IMG/VR virus record: IMGVR_UViG_3300033153_008203
Coordinates: 81,070-145,069 of that record
Source: a virus
Reading direction: 5' to 3' (one strand)
Length of the DNA stretch: 64,000 bases
The position numbers and the translations under genes are program-made. Of the stretch, positions 10,086 to 19,948 are shown one piece after another; the stretch's first letter is position 1, and each line of letters opens with the position of its first letter. Below the pieces are notes generated by a model. The model was not told where the DNA came from. It saw only the letters and a list, made by a program, of their open reading frames with translations, and did not search any database.

Positions 10086-13000
10086 TTAGCCCTCTATTAG
10101 TCTATCTATCATTTCAGCGGTTATTGTCCTTGAATTGTCATTTATATTAACGTTAACATTAGAAGGCATTTTCATTCTTTCCATTATTTTTTGGCTTATC
10201 TCATTATAGTCTACATTTGCAGATTCCCTACCCCTAATTCTTACAACGCTTGACATAGGAGTTGTGTTTTGATCTACCATTGCCTTTGGCGTATGCTGCA
10301 TAGCTTGTGGTGAACCTACTTGTCCAGCCTTTAATTGGCCTCCCTGTATACTCTCTGGATGTATATACTTAGGCTTAGCCTGAAAATTTAAGTCAGGTAT
10401 AACCATCTCTCCTGCTGATCCTCGTGGAGGTCTTGATGGTGGTGCCATAATATTATGTCCGCCAAAAGGAGTCTCTTCTCTAGATTTTGCACCAAGATAA
10501 AAAAGTCCTCCCGCCAAAGCAGTTGCTGCTGCAACCATTGCTGTTCCTTTACCCATACCAGCAAATTGACCTTTCATCATAGTCTTCACATTAGCAGTAA
10601 GAGTTTCTACAGCAGAATATCCAGTTGCTCCTGATTTCATTGACAAAATAGGATCAGGCATCATAGCACCATGCATTGATCCGCCTGCTGCGTCTGCAGT
10701 TCTCAAGACTCGCATCGGATCACTTGCAAGCCTTAGTGCTGCTGCAGTAGTTGGTCCTTTGCGACCAATGTGCATAAATGCCTTTAGGTCTTCAGCTTTT
10801 ACTGCTGAACCTTTCCTTGCCTTTAAAGATCTAGTAACTATTTCCTCGACATCTATTCCTTGTTCAGCAAGCTTACTCAAATCAAATCTTTTGCCTACCG
10901 CTTCAGATATTTGGCCTGCACCTTCTATTATGCCTTCAGGACTCCTGGCACCACGAATAGCTTTCATTATTCTTTGCGACTCTCCAATCATTGCTTTAGC
11001 TTCTGCTGGAGTCATGTGCTTTGCAGATATGATTTCCTGAGGAACATTTTCATACAATTGCTGTGCACCTGCTATTATTTTTTTATCTCCAGATGCAGCA
11101 GCGCTTTCAAGTATGTCTTCAAATGCAACATCTAATGCTCCTATTTCAGATGTAACTGCCATCTTTAACTGTTCTCCTAGCTGACTGAATTCAACTGCTG
11201 CGGCACCAGATACAGCTCCTCGTTTTGCTCTACTGAATATCGCTGCTGATTTTGCAAAGTCATCAAAGGTAGCAGTAAGCGTTTTGTGCTTTAGCATTTT
11301 TCTAGCAGTTTCTTGTTCCCTTTTATTCATGACTGTTGTGACTATTACATTATCTCCATCATAGTCTCCTCTCAGCACTTTCATGACAGACTCGCTAGCT
11401 TCAAGCTGATGACCAAGTTCGTCAAGCTTAGAATCGTATCTTAGTCTAATTGGAAACGCACCTGTCTTACCTGTTATTGGATGTCTAGCTACTAAACCTT
11501 CAACAGCTTCTCCTCTTAAAAAGGCTTCACGCTGAGACTTTACAAATGCCTTATCGGTTGAGTCTGCCCACATCTTTTCCATAATATTGCGGCTTGCTTT
11601 AACCTCTGCTTCTCTTTCAATCCATCTTCCTGCTTCAGCAGAAGGAAATGGCCCTATGAATCCTGTAGCCTGACTCTGAACTCTCGTGTAAACAAAACCA
11701 GGAGTCTTGGCTTTACCTGCCGTAGCTCTAGCATATTGCGTAGAAAGCTCAATATCAAGATTCTTCATTGCAGCAGTAACGTCTTTCGCTGATTCCTTAG
11801 TCATTACAGCAGAAAGAAGTTCTGAGTATCTTTTAAGTGTTGATAGAGCCTCTCTTTTGCCAGCTTCACCAGGACGCGTTCCCATTCCAGTTACTTCAGT
11901 TATTGACGGCAAATACATATGCTTCTTAAGACCGTATGTCTTTTGTTGCTCTTCTGTAAACTTTAGCAGCGTGCCTTCTTGACTCCATATTGTCTTGTCA
12001 CTGGTTCGCCTAAGCATTGATCTATCAAGCTCCTGTGCACCAGCAAACTGTTGCTCTGTTAGCAGCTTAGAAAGGTTAGCGTCTCCAGCTACAGACAGCA
12101 TTGCTTTTCTTAGTTCTGTTACAGCTCCGTATGACTTGCCCAGTCTTCTTTGGCCTACAATCTCTGCGACTCCTTCTCCTGTAGGTCCTCCTAAACCGGC
12201 CTTCCATATTGCTCTTGTCTCAAATGATCCTTTTACCATCTCATGAGCACCAAGCTCTCCACCTGGAACAACCTGAGCTATACCAAATGCAAATGGGTTC
12301 CTTTTAATATATTCTAGTTCTTTTTCACTGAAATCTATAGCTCCAGACAGTATTGCACTGGATTCTTCTTTTATCTCTTTAGCATATGTGCCAAATACCA
12401 TTCCAAACTCAACACCAGTTAAGCCATGCTTTCTTGACAATGCTAATAGCTTACGCTCAACACCATATGCTTGGCCTTGTACGTCAGAAAGATACTGTAA
12501 TGGATCATCAGTAAACGCATTATTAACACCAGCTTGACTAAGGATATGTCTTAGCCCTGTTGTCATTTGATATTTTCTGGCTCTAGGATCTTTAAATAGT
12601 GCCTCATAATGCGTAAAAGCTTCTGGCTTAATTCCTGTTCCTGAAACTTTTTGTGCATACTTAGCTAACATACTTGACTCTTGAGGCCTCAATACACTTT
12701 TTACTCCACCTTCTCCAAATACTTTTTGGGCTACGCCTCCTCTTACTTGTCTTTCTATCTCTACTGTTACGTAATCGGTGCCTGATGCCTTTTTTACACT
12801 CTTTATTATGTCTGTAATATCGTCACCAACGGTTTGAGATATTAGCTCATCTAAGTCTGATGTCTTTCCACCATATACAACCTCTCCTGCTGCAGTTGTT
12901 GTCTTTAGCAGCTCACGTCCCATACCTAGTCGTGCTCCTGCTGCCAACCTAACAGGTTTCCCTGTTGCTTGTGCTTCGACTATTTCTGGTGCCAAAGGAA

Positions 13001-14519
13001 GAATTCCAGAGCTCTCTAATATACGATACTTACGTGTTGACTGAGTATTAAGCATTTCTGTAATCGTATCTGAAACTGCTATCTCTCCTTCTCTAACGCC
13101 AAGGTCCATCATGTCAGGCATATACAGCATTGGCATATTAAGGTCTCTTATATTGGCCATCTGTATTGCAGCTTCAGCTGTTACTGTCTTTCTTATTCCT
13201 CTTGCCTTCTCAAACATTCTTACACTCTGTACTGCATCACTAGTAAGAGTTGTTTCAGGCCTTATAATATGAAGAGGTTTTCGCGCCCAACGTGTCTCTT
13301 CTCCAAAAGGAACAAGCTTAGTCAAATCTACACCACGCTGAAACGGATAGAACTGTCTACCACCTTCGGTTCTTATTATCTCTCCTTTTGGGCTATAGAA
13401 TATGCCCGGTCTTGCTACTTGTTTCTCTATCCATGCTGGCAAATCTTCTGGAGCCATATCTTTTGGCAACTCTATATTGACTCTACTTGAACGCATTGTT
13501 TCCCAAACTCCAGAGACTCCAGTTTCAGGACCAGCAGGCATAGCTTGAGGAAAAAAGTCCCCATACAGTTTTCTCATGTCTTTTAGATTGTCTTTTCCTT
13601 CCGCCTTAAAATGATGTAATCCAGCATCCCACTTAGCAAGCAACCCATTCTTATTGACAAGGTCTTCTATAATGAACTCTCCAAAGTTTAATAATCTTCC
13701 CTTGGCTCCTTGACGCTCAAGAGTATCTACCTCTCCAAATATGTTAGATGCGAGAGAACTTACGGGCACACTAGAGGTCAATGGTATCTGCATTGTACGT
13801 CTTGCCCTATCAGCTCCAGTTGCCTTGCTTATTCCGAACTGCATGACTGGTGCACCTGCGATCTCTTTAATACTAAAACCAGTGCTTACATCAAACTTAT
13901 CAGGAAAGTTTTTACCTACAAGCTCTGAAACTCTAGCATGTAGCTTAGTTGCATGTCCTTTGTGTGTGCTTCTATTAGTAATATCTAATACTTCTTCAGG
14001 TGCAAAGCTATATTCGGTTGTTAGTCTCTTAACGTCTAAGTCGTCAACCATTGCAACTTGAGACCTTACATTCTTCATCAAAGATGTCCTTCCCATTCTT
14101 TGGGAAAGATTCTCAAGCTTCTGAACAAGTTCTCCAGAACCAACTGATGGAAGCCCATCAACCTCTAGCAACCCTTCGTTTCTCATTAGGTCTTGTACAT
14201 CTGCAACACCTAAATGCCTAAAGGTCTGCATTAAAGCATTACGAGTAGCATGCTCTAACTTGAAGCGCATATTCCTATCCCCTTTATTCTGAATCCTAAT
14301 CAAGTCCTGAAGAATCTGCTGATTTACAGTCGTAGCTTTTACAAATGGCTCTTTGCTTCTAGGGTTAATCATGTTCTGAAGTCCCAGTCTGCCTTGACGA
14401 GACTTAAGCCTATATGGGTCTAAAGAATCTTCTACTGTCTTAAAGTTATACACGCCCTTAACATCACGAAGATGTTGCTTGAGACTTCTATTCTGTTTTT
14501 TTATCTTATTGTCTGACAT
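10086..14519 (-). CDS. Predicted single-chain two-barrel (double-psi beta-barrel) RNA polymerase, virion-associated, 1477 aa
   Basis: Two active-site signatures of multisubunit-type RNA polymerases occur in the canonical order in one chain. First, K599-VFGEGGV-K607, within a beta-type context that starts VTVEIERQVRGG, matches the RpoB KMAGRHGNK lysine pair with the same 8-residue spacing and both glycines. Second, RHP at 1012-1014 is followed 40 residues later by GDYDGDNVIV, with D1052, D1054 and D1056 equivalent to the RpoC metal-binding NADFDGD; the next ~20 residues also align without gaps (xxQxxARxM). The C-terminus (about 1322-1342) has a hydrophobic Gly/Ala segment and ends in a polar tail. 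The ATG at 14519 (TAATG overlap with the upstream stop, SD AAGGAAGG) is preferred over the TTG three codons earlier. The gene lies at the tape-measure/ejection-protein position, so I infer a polymerase packaged in the virion. A non-catalytic structural role is the alternative. Confidence 0.85.
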   Translation of the reverse strand: MSDNKIKKQNRSLKQHLRDVKGVYNFKTVEDSLDPYRLKSRQGRLGLQNMINPRSKEPFVKATTVNQQILQDLIRIQNKGDRNMRFKLEHATRNALMQTFRHLGVADVQDLMRNEGLLEVDGLPSVGSGELVQKLENLSQRMGRTSLMKNVRSQVAMVDDLDVKRLTTEYSFAPEEVLDITNRSTHKGHATKLHARVSELVGKNFPDKFDVSTGFSIKEIAGAPVMQFGISKATGADRARRTMQIPLTSSVPVSSLASNIFGEVDTLERQGAKGRLLNFGEFIIEDLVNKNGLLAKWDAGLHHFKAEGKDNLKDMRKLYGDFFPQAMPAGPETGVSGVWETMRSSRVNIELPKDMAPEDLPAWIEKQVARPGIFYSPKGEIIRTEGGRQFYPFQRGVDLTKLVPFGEETRWARKPLHIIRPETTLTSDAVQSVRMFEKARGIRKTVTAEAAIQMANIRDLNMPMLYMPDMMDLGVREGEIAVSDTITEMLNTQSTRKYRILESSGILPLAPEIVEAQATGKPVRLAAGARLGMGRELLKTTTAAGEVVYGGKTSDLDELISQTVGDDITDIIKSVKKASGTDYVTVEIERQVRGGVAQKVFGEGGVKSVLRPQESSMLAKYAQKVSGTGIKPEAFTHYEALFKDPRARKYQMTTGLRHILSQAGVNNAFTDDPLQYLSDVQGQAYGVERKLLALSRKHGLTGVEFGMVFGTYAKEIKEESSAILSGAIDFSEKELEYIKRNPFAFGIAQVVPGGELGAHEMVKGSFETRAIWKAGLGGPTGEGVAEIVGQRRLGKSYGAVTELRKAMLSVAGDANLSKLLTEQQFAGAQELDRSMLRRTSDKTIWSQEGTLLKFTEEQQKTYGLKKHMYLPSITEVTGMGTRPGEAGKREALSTLKRYSELLSAVMTKESAKDVTAAMKNLDIELSTQYARATAGKAKTPGFVYTRVQSQATGFIGPFPSAEAGRWIEREAEVKASRNIMEKMWADSTDKAFVKSQREAFLRGEAVEGLVARHPITGKTGAFPIRLRYDSKLDELGHQLEASESVMKVLRGDYDGDNVIVTTVMNKREQETARKMLKHKTLTATFDDFAKSAAIFSRAKRGAVSGAAAVEFSQLGEQLKMAVTSEIGALDVAFEDILESAAASGDKKIIAGAQQLYENVPQEIISAKHMTPAEAKAMIGESQRIMKAIRGARSPEGIIEGAGQISEAVGKRFDLSKLAEQGIDVEEIVTRSLKARKGSAVKAEDLKAFMHIGRKGPTTAAALRLASDPMRVLRTADAAGGSMHGAMMPDPILSMKSGATGYSAVETLTANVKTMMKGQFAGMGKGTAMVAAATALAGGLFYLGAKSREETPFGGHNIMAPPSRPPRGSAGEMVIPDLNFQAKPKYIHPESIQGGQLKAGQVGSPQAMQHTPKAMVDQNTTPMSSVVRIRGRESANVDYNEISQKIMERMKMPSNVNVNINDNSRTITAEMIDRLIEG

Positions 14520-17500
14520 TAAATCCAACCTTCCTTAACAGCGTTCTCGAATCCAACCTGCAATGAATCCCTTGTTATATCAAGATCTATTATGTTTTGC
14601 GGGTCCTTCTTTAGAAACTTATCTACAGTAATATTAACGTCTTCGACCCCGTAACTAGCTAAGATATCATGTAAAGCTGCTCTCATATCACCTGCTGACA
14701 TATCACCTTCCATATGTGTGACCTGCTCGATTGCATCTTCATCTATGTATGGTTTGTATGGAAGAGTCTTTTCTCTTGACTCCCAAAGATTAAAGTCATG
14801 CACATCTTTTCCTTCATTCTTTACCACAACAAACTTAATATCCTCTAAGTCTGTCTGTGGATGAAACCCTACGAAATCATTCCTAGGCAATGGATGACTT
14901 TTAAAGTAGTCTTCCAGCAATCTCTCACGTTGAAAATCTGCATAGCTCATTGCTATATCTTCTGAGACATCATCTTCATAGTTTTTATAGGCAGCCATAG
15001 CAGACGGATCAACTGCTTGACCTTCAGATATTCTTCGCCTATGAAGCTCCTCAAGCATCTCATGTTGTTCAGTAGAGAGACTTCCTTTTATTTTTCTCTC
15101 AGCAAACAGCTGATTCATCATGTCAAGATTCCACCTAGCTTGAACCAAATGACGCTCATGCTTCGGCAACATGTCCATTATGAGCTCTCTCTCTGATTCT
15201 GTAGATGCACGTGCAAATGCATCGAAATAAGGCTTGTCTCTCTTTTGCATCGCAAGCAATCCGTTAAGAGGATTTCCATATGGATCAGCTCCAAATGCTG
15301 TCCTACGTCTTATCTTTTCGTACTCTTCAGCAGTCTCTGTATCACCTTGTGTAAGCGCCAGATTCTTAAGTCTTGTAAACTTAACATACTTTAGTTTGTC
15401 AAAGTATTCTTCTATCTCGTTTCTTTCTTTTATGTGTTGAGGTAGCTCTCTCACACCTGCATACTTATATCCTGCATAATGAAGCATTGGCCTCAAGAAG
15501 TTCTCCCATGGCCTATCCCAAAATGCAGCAGATGTTCCGTATGCCTCTGCAGCAGCATACTCTTCTACAGCAGTCCTTGTCTTAGTACCAAGAAACTTAT
15601 GGAACGGAGAAAAAGGAGTCAGATATTCTGACGGATCATCAATAGCACGAATTCCAGTTTCCCAATATGCTCCAACTAGTTGCTCGAATGGATTATACGC
15701 AATCTGACCTGTTAGTTGTCCTGCAGACGCTTTATCATATTCAGCAAGCTCTGCTTCAAGCAGCATCCTATTTAGATTAACTCCTTCTCCAGTCCTGACT
15801 ACAGCTCTTATTTCTGGCTTATCTGATTTTGTTTTAGAGTACTGCCTTAATATATCTCCAGACATCTCTATCTCTACCTGAGTTCCAGCAGCTACACCAA
15901 GACCTGCAAGCTCTCGTGATGCTCTCATTCTCCTTTGATTAGCCCTGATTCCTGCTTCTTGTTGTGTAAGCTCGTTGTTTTCTTTTATGGCCATTCTAGA
16001 GAATGCTGATTGGCTTGTCTTTAGTCCTGCCATGGCTATTGTGACACCAGGCATTTCTTCTATCTCAAACTTGCCAGGCTCTATCATCTTGGAAATAGTG
16101 ACAGTTCTTGTCTCAGTTTCACGATCTATAAACTGCTTCTGTTCTCTGAATTCTTTAAATATTTTTTTCTGTTGCAACTGATCCTGAATCGTCTGATAAA
16201 GCTGCTCATCTCTTTCATTAAGAGTTCCTTGTTTACGCAGGCCTTGAACCATTTGCTTATAGAATTTAGTCTGAGGAGAATAAGGAGACACATCAGAAAG
16301 AATCTTATATCTCCACATTAGTGAATAGTTTTTTGGATCTATTCCCTCAAGCTCAGGATAAAGAGCTTCCATTCCTCTTCCCGGTAAGCGTAACTCTCCC
16401 TCTAGTATTTTGCCAAATGCAAAACCATGTTGAAAGTCAGGAGAAGGCTGGCCAGGTCCAGGCAACCATCCTGGCATTGTATTTTTTATTGGATTAAATA
16501 AATCTATGCCTCTACGTCTATGCGGATATAAACGTCTGAACAGCTCTGTTGAGAGCGCTCCACCACCAATTTGGAGGTCCCAGTAGGCTCTCTCTATTCC
16601 AGTGGCTCTACTGGCAGATTCTAGCCTCTCATACTGATCATAGAACTCCTCAGTACCGGTTAACATGCCTTTTGCTACAGTTAAACTATAGCCAGGTAGA
16701 CCGAACATTTCTGTGAGCCTATAAGCCTGTTCACCAAATGCTTGTGTAGGACTGTATGGGTCTACAGGTATTCCTCTAGGAATCTCTCCAAGATCATATG
16801 CTGGTGTCTCACCAAATGGTCTAGGCAACCTTTTAACTTCCATCTGCCCAGGTCCATATCCATATCCTTCTAGCTCTCCTTTCATCTGTCCAATAGGAAT
16901 AGACATCTGTCCTGGATCAGCTATACCTGGACCAAATCCTGCTGGTCCAAACGATGGTCCAACTTGTCTCATCCATTCTTCGGTATGCATCAGCTTGGAA
17001 GGCTTAATTACCTGTCCAATTGTTGCTGCAAGCATTGGCCCAATGAAAGGAACATCTTCAAATGCTGGAGCTGTTACTGGAAACGGGAACTCATAATAAT
17101 GTTCTTTCTCCCACTTGTATGGATCCATTAAGTATCCAATAGGATTATATATTGGATCAGATAAGATCTTCTGTCCTTCACTTCCATATAGGGCTTTAAC
17201 TTTTCCCCGCGATAAATAAGACGGAATGAAGTGCTTACGGAAATACTGTATGCGCCCGCCTTCATAAGGAGAATTGTGAACAAGAAATTCTCCTGCCACA
17301 AACAAATGATCTTCATCGTCTATCTCAAAATCATAAACTATATCATCATAATTATATGTCTCAACCTTTCTAATAACCGAAAACAGTCTTCCATCATAGA
17401 TTTGCATAGATCTATTAGAACAGTTATTCTTAGTATAAAATCTTAATCTCCATTTTCCTTTAAAGTCATTCTCTTCTTTTGGGCCTATCCCACATAGCAT

Positions 17501-19888
17501 ACCTAAGTTAAGAGCCATTAGCCGCACATCTTCAAGCAAGTGTTTTCTAGAAGAGCTTATAATCATAGCAAACTTATCAAGATGCCCATCTCCTCTCCAA
17601 TATCCTTCAATCAAGTCTTTCTTAAATGCATCTGGAGCATCTAAGAATATTCTTGGAATACACTTGTCATTAAGCTTATGATCATTATCATAGAATAATC
17701 CATAAAAAAGCTTTGCTAAAATACTACTGCATATTCTGACTATCCATGCACCTTCTATAGCTTTAGTAAAATTAGTCCTATGTTTAAAGGCAGGAGTTAT
17801 ATTAAAATATTTTTCACAAATCTCTACTATATCATCAACTATCCATTTCTCTGACACAGCATGTACAGTTTCTATAAACTGTGGAACTTTACCATCTCTA
17901 AAAGAAAGATTTCCTTCTGCTAAAAAATACCCAAATAGTCTTCCTATATCAGCATTTAAGACTATATCACTAGAGATAGAATGTTTTCCACTCCTTTGGT
18001 AGTTTTTTGTATGCCAATTCTTTTGAGCAGAGTAAATTTTACCGTATTGCTCTATAATAGGAAAATCTATAAAATCAGCAGCACTTATAGTCTCAACACT
18101 GTTTTTAAGTTTTCTAAAAGGAGTCTCTACAAAGTCTCCATATTTAATATTCCTAGCTTCTTCCTCTATCAATTCTCCTTTTCTAATGATTGGCACAATA
18201 TGATTCCCTGTCAGGTCGGTAGTATTGTCTCTATCGAATGCAGAAGAAAAGCTATACATAGTTTCATTTGCATCTCTAGTATAGATGTCTATGACTTTGA
18301 CTTTTCTATATCCTCTTCCAACTAAGATATCCCCTACTTTGATATCTTCTGCACTAATGCTATGGTCCATGAAAAGCTTGCAAGTAGTTGATTTCATTAA
18401 ACATCTTCCGGCCTCCCACCAGCGACCTTTTCTTATTGCAACTTCTTTTTCACCAGAGTATATCGCTGCAAGCTCTTCCGATGTCTCAGTACCTGCTATT
18501 GCTCCAGGAAAGAACGGTGCTGCAAATGCTAATCCAAGAAGTCCACCTGTTCTCCTCAATGCACTAGAAAGATTTCTTTGTTTAAATCCTAGCTTCTTAC
18601 CTATTCCAAAGAACGTATTATAGTTCTTTTCCTTAAACTTATTGGCAGCTATCAACGCAGCTTCAGCAGCGCCAACTCCTGGCCTCATTGCTTCACGTGC
18701 AGTATAGGCAAGTCTGGCTCCATATGCACCGAAGCCAAGCATTGCTCCTTTAAGTGGGAATGCAGATAAACCTAGTAAGCTTGTAGATCCTGGTGCTATC
18801 TCTTCCTGACGAGTTGCATACTCTTGCATGCCAGTGGCTTCCATAAGCTTGGCTTTCATGATCTTTGCTTGAGCATAACCACCAAGCACTGTTCCGCTTA
18901 TCATGTTACCAGTTGCATAGTCAGCTAATTGAAATCCTTTCCATAGTGCTACAGCCGGCAACACTCTTCTTGTAAGGTAACGTCCTATAGTCTGATGTGC
19001 TACACCAGGCTTTATCTCTGGAAACACCTTGTTAAACGCTTTTGCTGCTAAAGAGCCTTGTACTTTTGGCCCAACTTTTGATTTTATTTTGTCAGCCAGA
19101 TCACGCATTACTGGCAGCTCTGCTATCTCTGTAGGTGAAACTCTGAGAATCCTGTTGGTCATCTCAGTTGCACTTGTAAAGCCAAACCTAGCATAAGCGT
19201 GTGCTATATTTCTTCCACCTATAGGCAAGAACTCTTTAGTTGAGAACTTGAGATCGTCTGCACCTATTGCTCTGACATAGTTTTTAAAAAATTCCGCCTG
19301 ACCAAGTTCCCTATATGTTCTGAGCTTACTAGCTCTACCAAGTACTGTAGCGCCTAGTCCTTGTTTTTTAGAAACGTCTGCACCAATCCTAAGCTTACCT
19401 TCACTGAGGACAAGACCTCTTGACAAGATGTCGTCTTTATGCTTAGTAAATACATCTTTACCTAGAAGCTTTCCAAGATACTTCTGTCTACTTGGGTCGT
19501 CCCAGAATTGGCCTCTCCATGTTGTTTGACCAGATGCAACTCTTTCTAGTGGACTAAGTGCTTCACTTACTCTAAACGTAGATAGGATTTGTGCAGGTGA
19601 TGCCCGTTCAACGAATTTGGCTGCACCTATATATTTGTCCCATACCCTATCTTTCAGTGAGTATGCGACTCCTTTTTGTCCTGGTAATGGTATCGCTCCT
19701 GCTGCAAATACTGCTGCACCAACCATGCCTGCAGCTGCAAGTATAGATCTCTGTTCTCCTTCTGAGACAACAGGACGCTGAGGACCAGCTGCCCACATTG
19801 TGGGTTCAGTTGCAGGTGTACGATAATCTGTTTGAGTAACAGAAGTATTTTGATTTATTGGGAATCCAGGTATATCAGGTCTTGACAT
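14519..19888 (-). CDS. Giant virion protein at the tape-measure position, interrupted by an intein (1789 aa; extein 1412 aa)
   Basis: The precursor is 1789 aa; removal of the 377-aa intein (residues 496-872) leaves 1412 aa. The extein family is not recognised. It has a hydrophobic Gly/Ala segment at ~49-69 and another at ~447-465, just before the motif GRWWEAGR/SPYEGGRIQYFR that the intein splits. The remainder is long, helical and charged with Pro/Gly-rich parts (FGPAGFGPGIADPG), and lacks the simple coiled-coil look of a classical tape measure. It follows the tail chaperones, so it is either the tape measure or a partner of the predicted polymerase encoded next. A strong terminator hairpin lies just upstream and the ATG has no visible Shine-Dalgarno, pointing to low expression. 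Confidence 0.85.
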   Translation of the reverse strand: MSRPDIPGFPINQNTSVTQTDYRTPATEPTMWAAGPQRPVVSEGEQRSILAAAGMVGAAVFAAGAIPLPGQKGVAYSLKDRVWDKYIGAAKFVERASPAQILSTFRVSEALSPLERVASGQTTWRGQFWDDPSRQKYLGKLLGKDVFTKHKDDILSRGLVLSEGKLRIGADVSKKQGLGATVLGRASKLRTYRELGQAEFFKNYVRAIGADDLKFSTKEFLPIGGRNIAHAYARFGFTSATEMTNRILRVSPTEIAELPVMRDLADKIKSKVGPKVQGSLAAKAFNKVFPEIKPGVAHQTIGRYLTRRVLPAVALWKGFQLADYATGNMISGTVLGGYAQAKIMKAKLMEATGMQEYATRQEEIAPGSTSLLGLSAFPLKGAMLGFGAYGARLAYTAREAMRPGVGAAEAALIAANKFKEKNYNTFFGIGKKLGFKQRNLSSALRRTGGLLGLAFAAPFFPGAIAGTETSEELAAIYSGEKEVAIRKGRWWEAGRCLMKSTTCKLFMDHSISAEDIKVGDILVGRGYRKVKVIDIYTRDANETMYSFSSAFDRDNTTDLTGNHIVPIIRKGELIEEEARNIKYGDFVETPFRKLKNSVETISAADFIDFPIIEQYGKIYSAQKNWHTKNYQRSGKHSISSDIVLNADIGRLFGYFLAEGNLSFRDGKVPQFIETVHAVSEKWIVDDIVEICEKYFNITPAFKHRTNFTKAIEGAWIVRICSSILAKLFYGLFYDNDHKLNDKCIPRIFLDAPDAFKKDLIEGYWRGDGHLDKFAMIISSSRKHLLEDVRLMALNLGMLCGIGPKEENDFKGKWRLRFYTKNNCSNRSMQIYDGRLFSVIRKVETYNYDDIVYDFEIDDEDHLFVAGEFLVHNSPYEGGRIQYFRKHFIPSYLSRGKVKALYGSEGQKILSDPIYNPIGYLMDPYKWEKEHYYEFPFPVTAPAFEDVPFIGPMLAATIGQVIKPSKLMHTEEWMRQVGPSFGPAGFGPGIADPGQMSIPIGQMKGELEGYGYGPGQMEVKRLPRPFGETPAYDLGEIPRGIPVDPYSPTQAFGEQAYRLTEMFGLPGYSLTVAKGMLTGTEEFYDQYERLESASRATGIERAYWDLQIGGGALSTELFRRLYPHRRRGIDLFNPIKNTMPGWLPGPGQPSPDFQHGFAFGKILEGELRLPGRGMEALYPELEGIDPKNYSLMWRYKILSDVSPYSPQTKFYKQMVQGLRKQGTLNERDEQLYQTIQDQLQQKKIFKEFREQKQFIDRETETRTVTISKMIEPGKFEIEEMPGVTIAMAGLKTSQSAFSRMAIKENNELTQQEAGIRANQRRMRASRELAGLGVAAGTQVEIEMSGDILRQYSKTKSDKPEIRAVVRTGEGVNLNRMLLEAELAEYDKASAGQLTGQIAYNPFEQLVGAYWETGIRAIDDPSEYLTPFSPFHKFLGTKTRTAVEEYAAAEAYGTSAAFWDRPWENFLRPMLHYAGYKYAGVRELPQHIKERNEIEEYFDKLKYVKFTRLKNLALTQGDTETAEEYEKIRRRTAFGADPYGNPLNGLLAMQKRDKPYFDAFARASTESERELIMDMLPKHERHLVQARWNLDMMNQLFAERKIKGSLSTEQHEMLEELHRRRISEGQAVDPSAMAAYKNYEDDVSEDIAMSYADFQRERLLEDYFKSHPLPRNDFVGFHPQTDLEDIKFVVVKNEGKDVHDFNLWESREKTLPYKPYIDEDAIEQVTHMEGDMSAGDMRAALHDILASYGVEDVNITVDKFLKKDPQNIIDLDITRDSLQVGFENAVKEGWI
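17273..18403 (-). mobile_element. Intein with LAGLIDADG homing endonuclease in the giant virion protein (377 aa)
   Basis: The intein begins at Cys496 (CLMKSTTCKLF...), has a block-A-like KVGDILVGRGY shortly after, and ends with EFLVHN followed by Ser873, the expected C-terminal His-Asn and +1 Ser nucleophile. Two dodecapeptide-type endonuclease motifs are visible in the middle, LFGYFLAEGNL and IEGYWRGDGHL. The block B-like TGNHIV is also present. All elements for self-splicing and homing look intact. Boundaries are read from the N-terminal Cys and the HN/S junction. Confidence 0.93.
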
Positions 19889-19895
19889 AATTCAC

Positions 19896-19940
19896 AAAAA
19901 AATAAGGGGAGAAAACAACTACTTAGTCATGTTTCTCCCC
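19896..19940 (-). terminator. Intrinsic terminator/attenuator ahead of the giant virion protein gene
   Basis: Read on the minus strand, GGGGAGAAA (ending at 19940) pairs with TTTCTCCCC (19906-19914 on the plus strand), a 9-bp stem with a ~17-nt loop, followed by TTATTTTTTT. It lies in the 60-bp gap between the second chaperone and the giant protein gene, so it probably reduces transcription of the downstream genes relative to the abundant sheath and tube genes. Confidence 0.85.
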
Positions 19941-19948
19941 AGGTTTAA

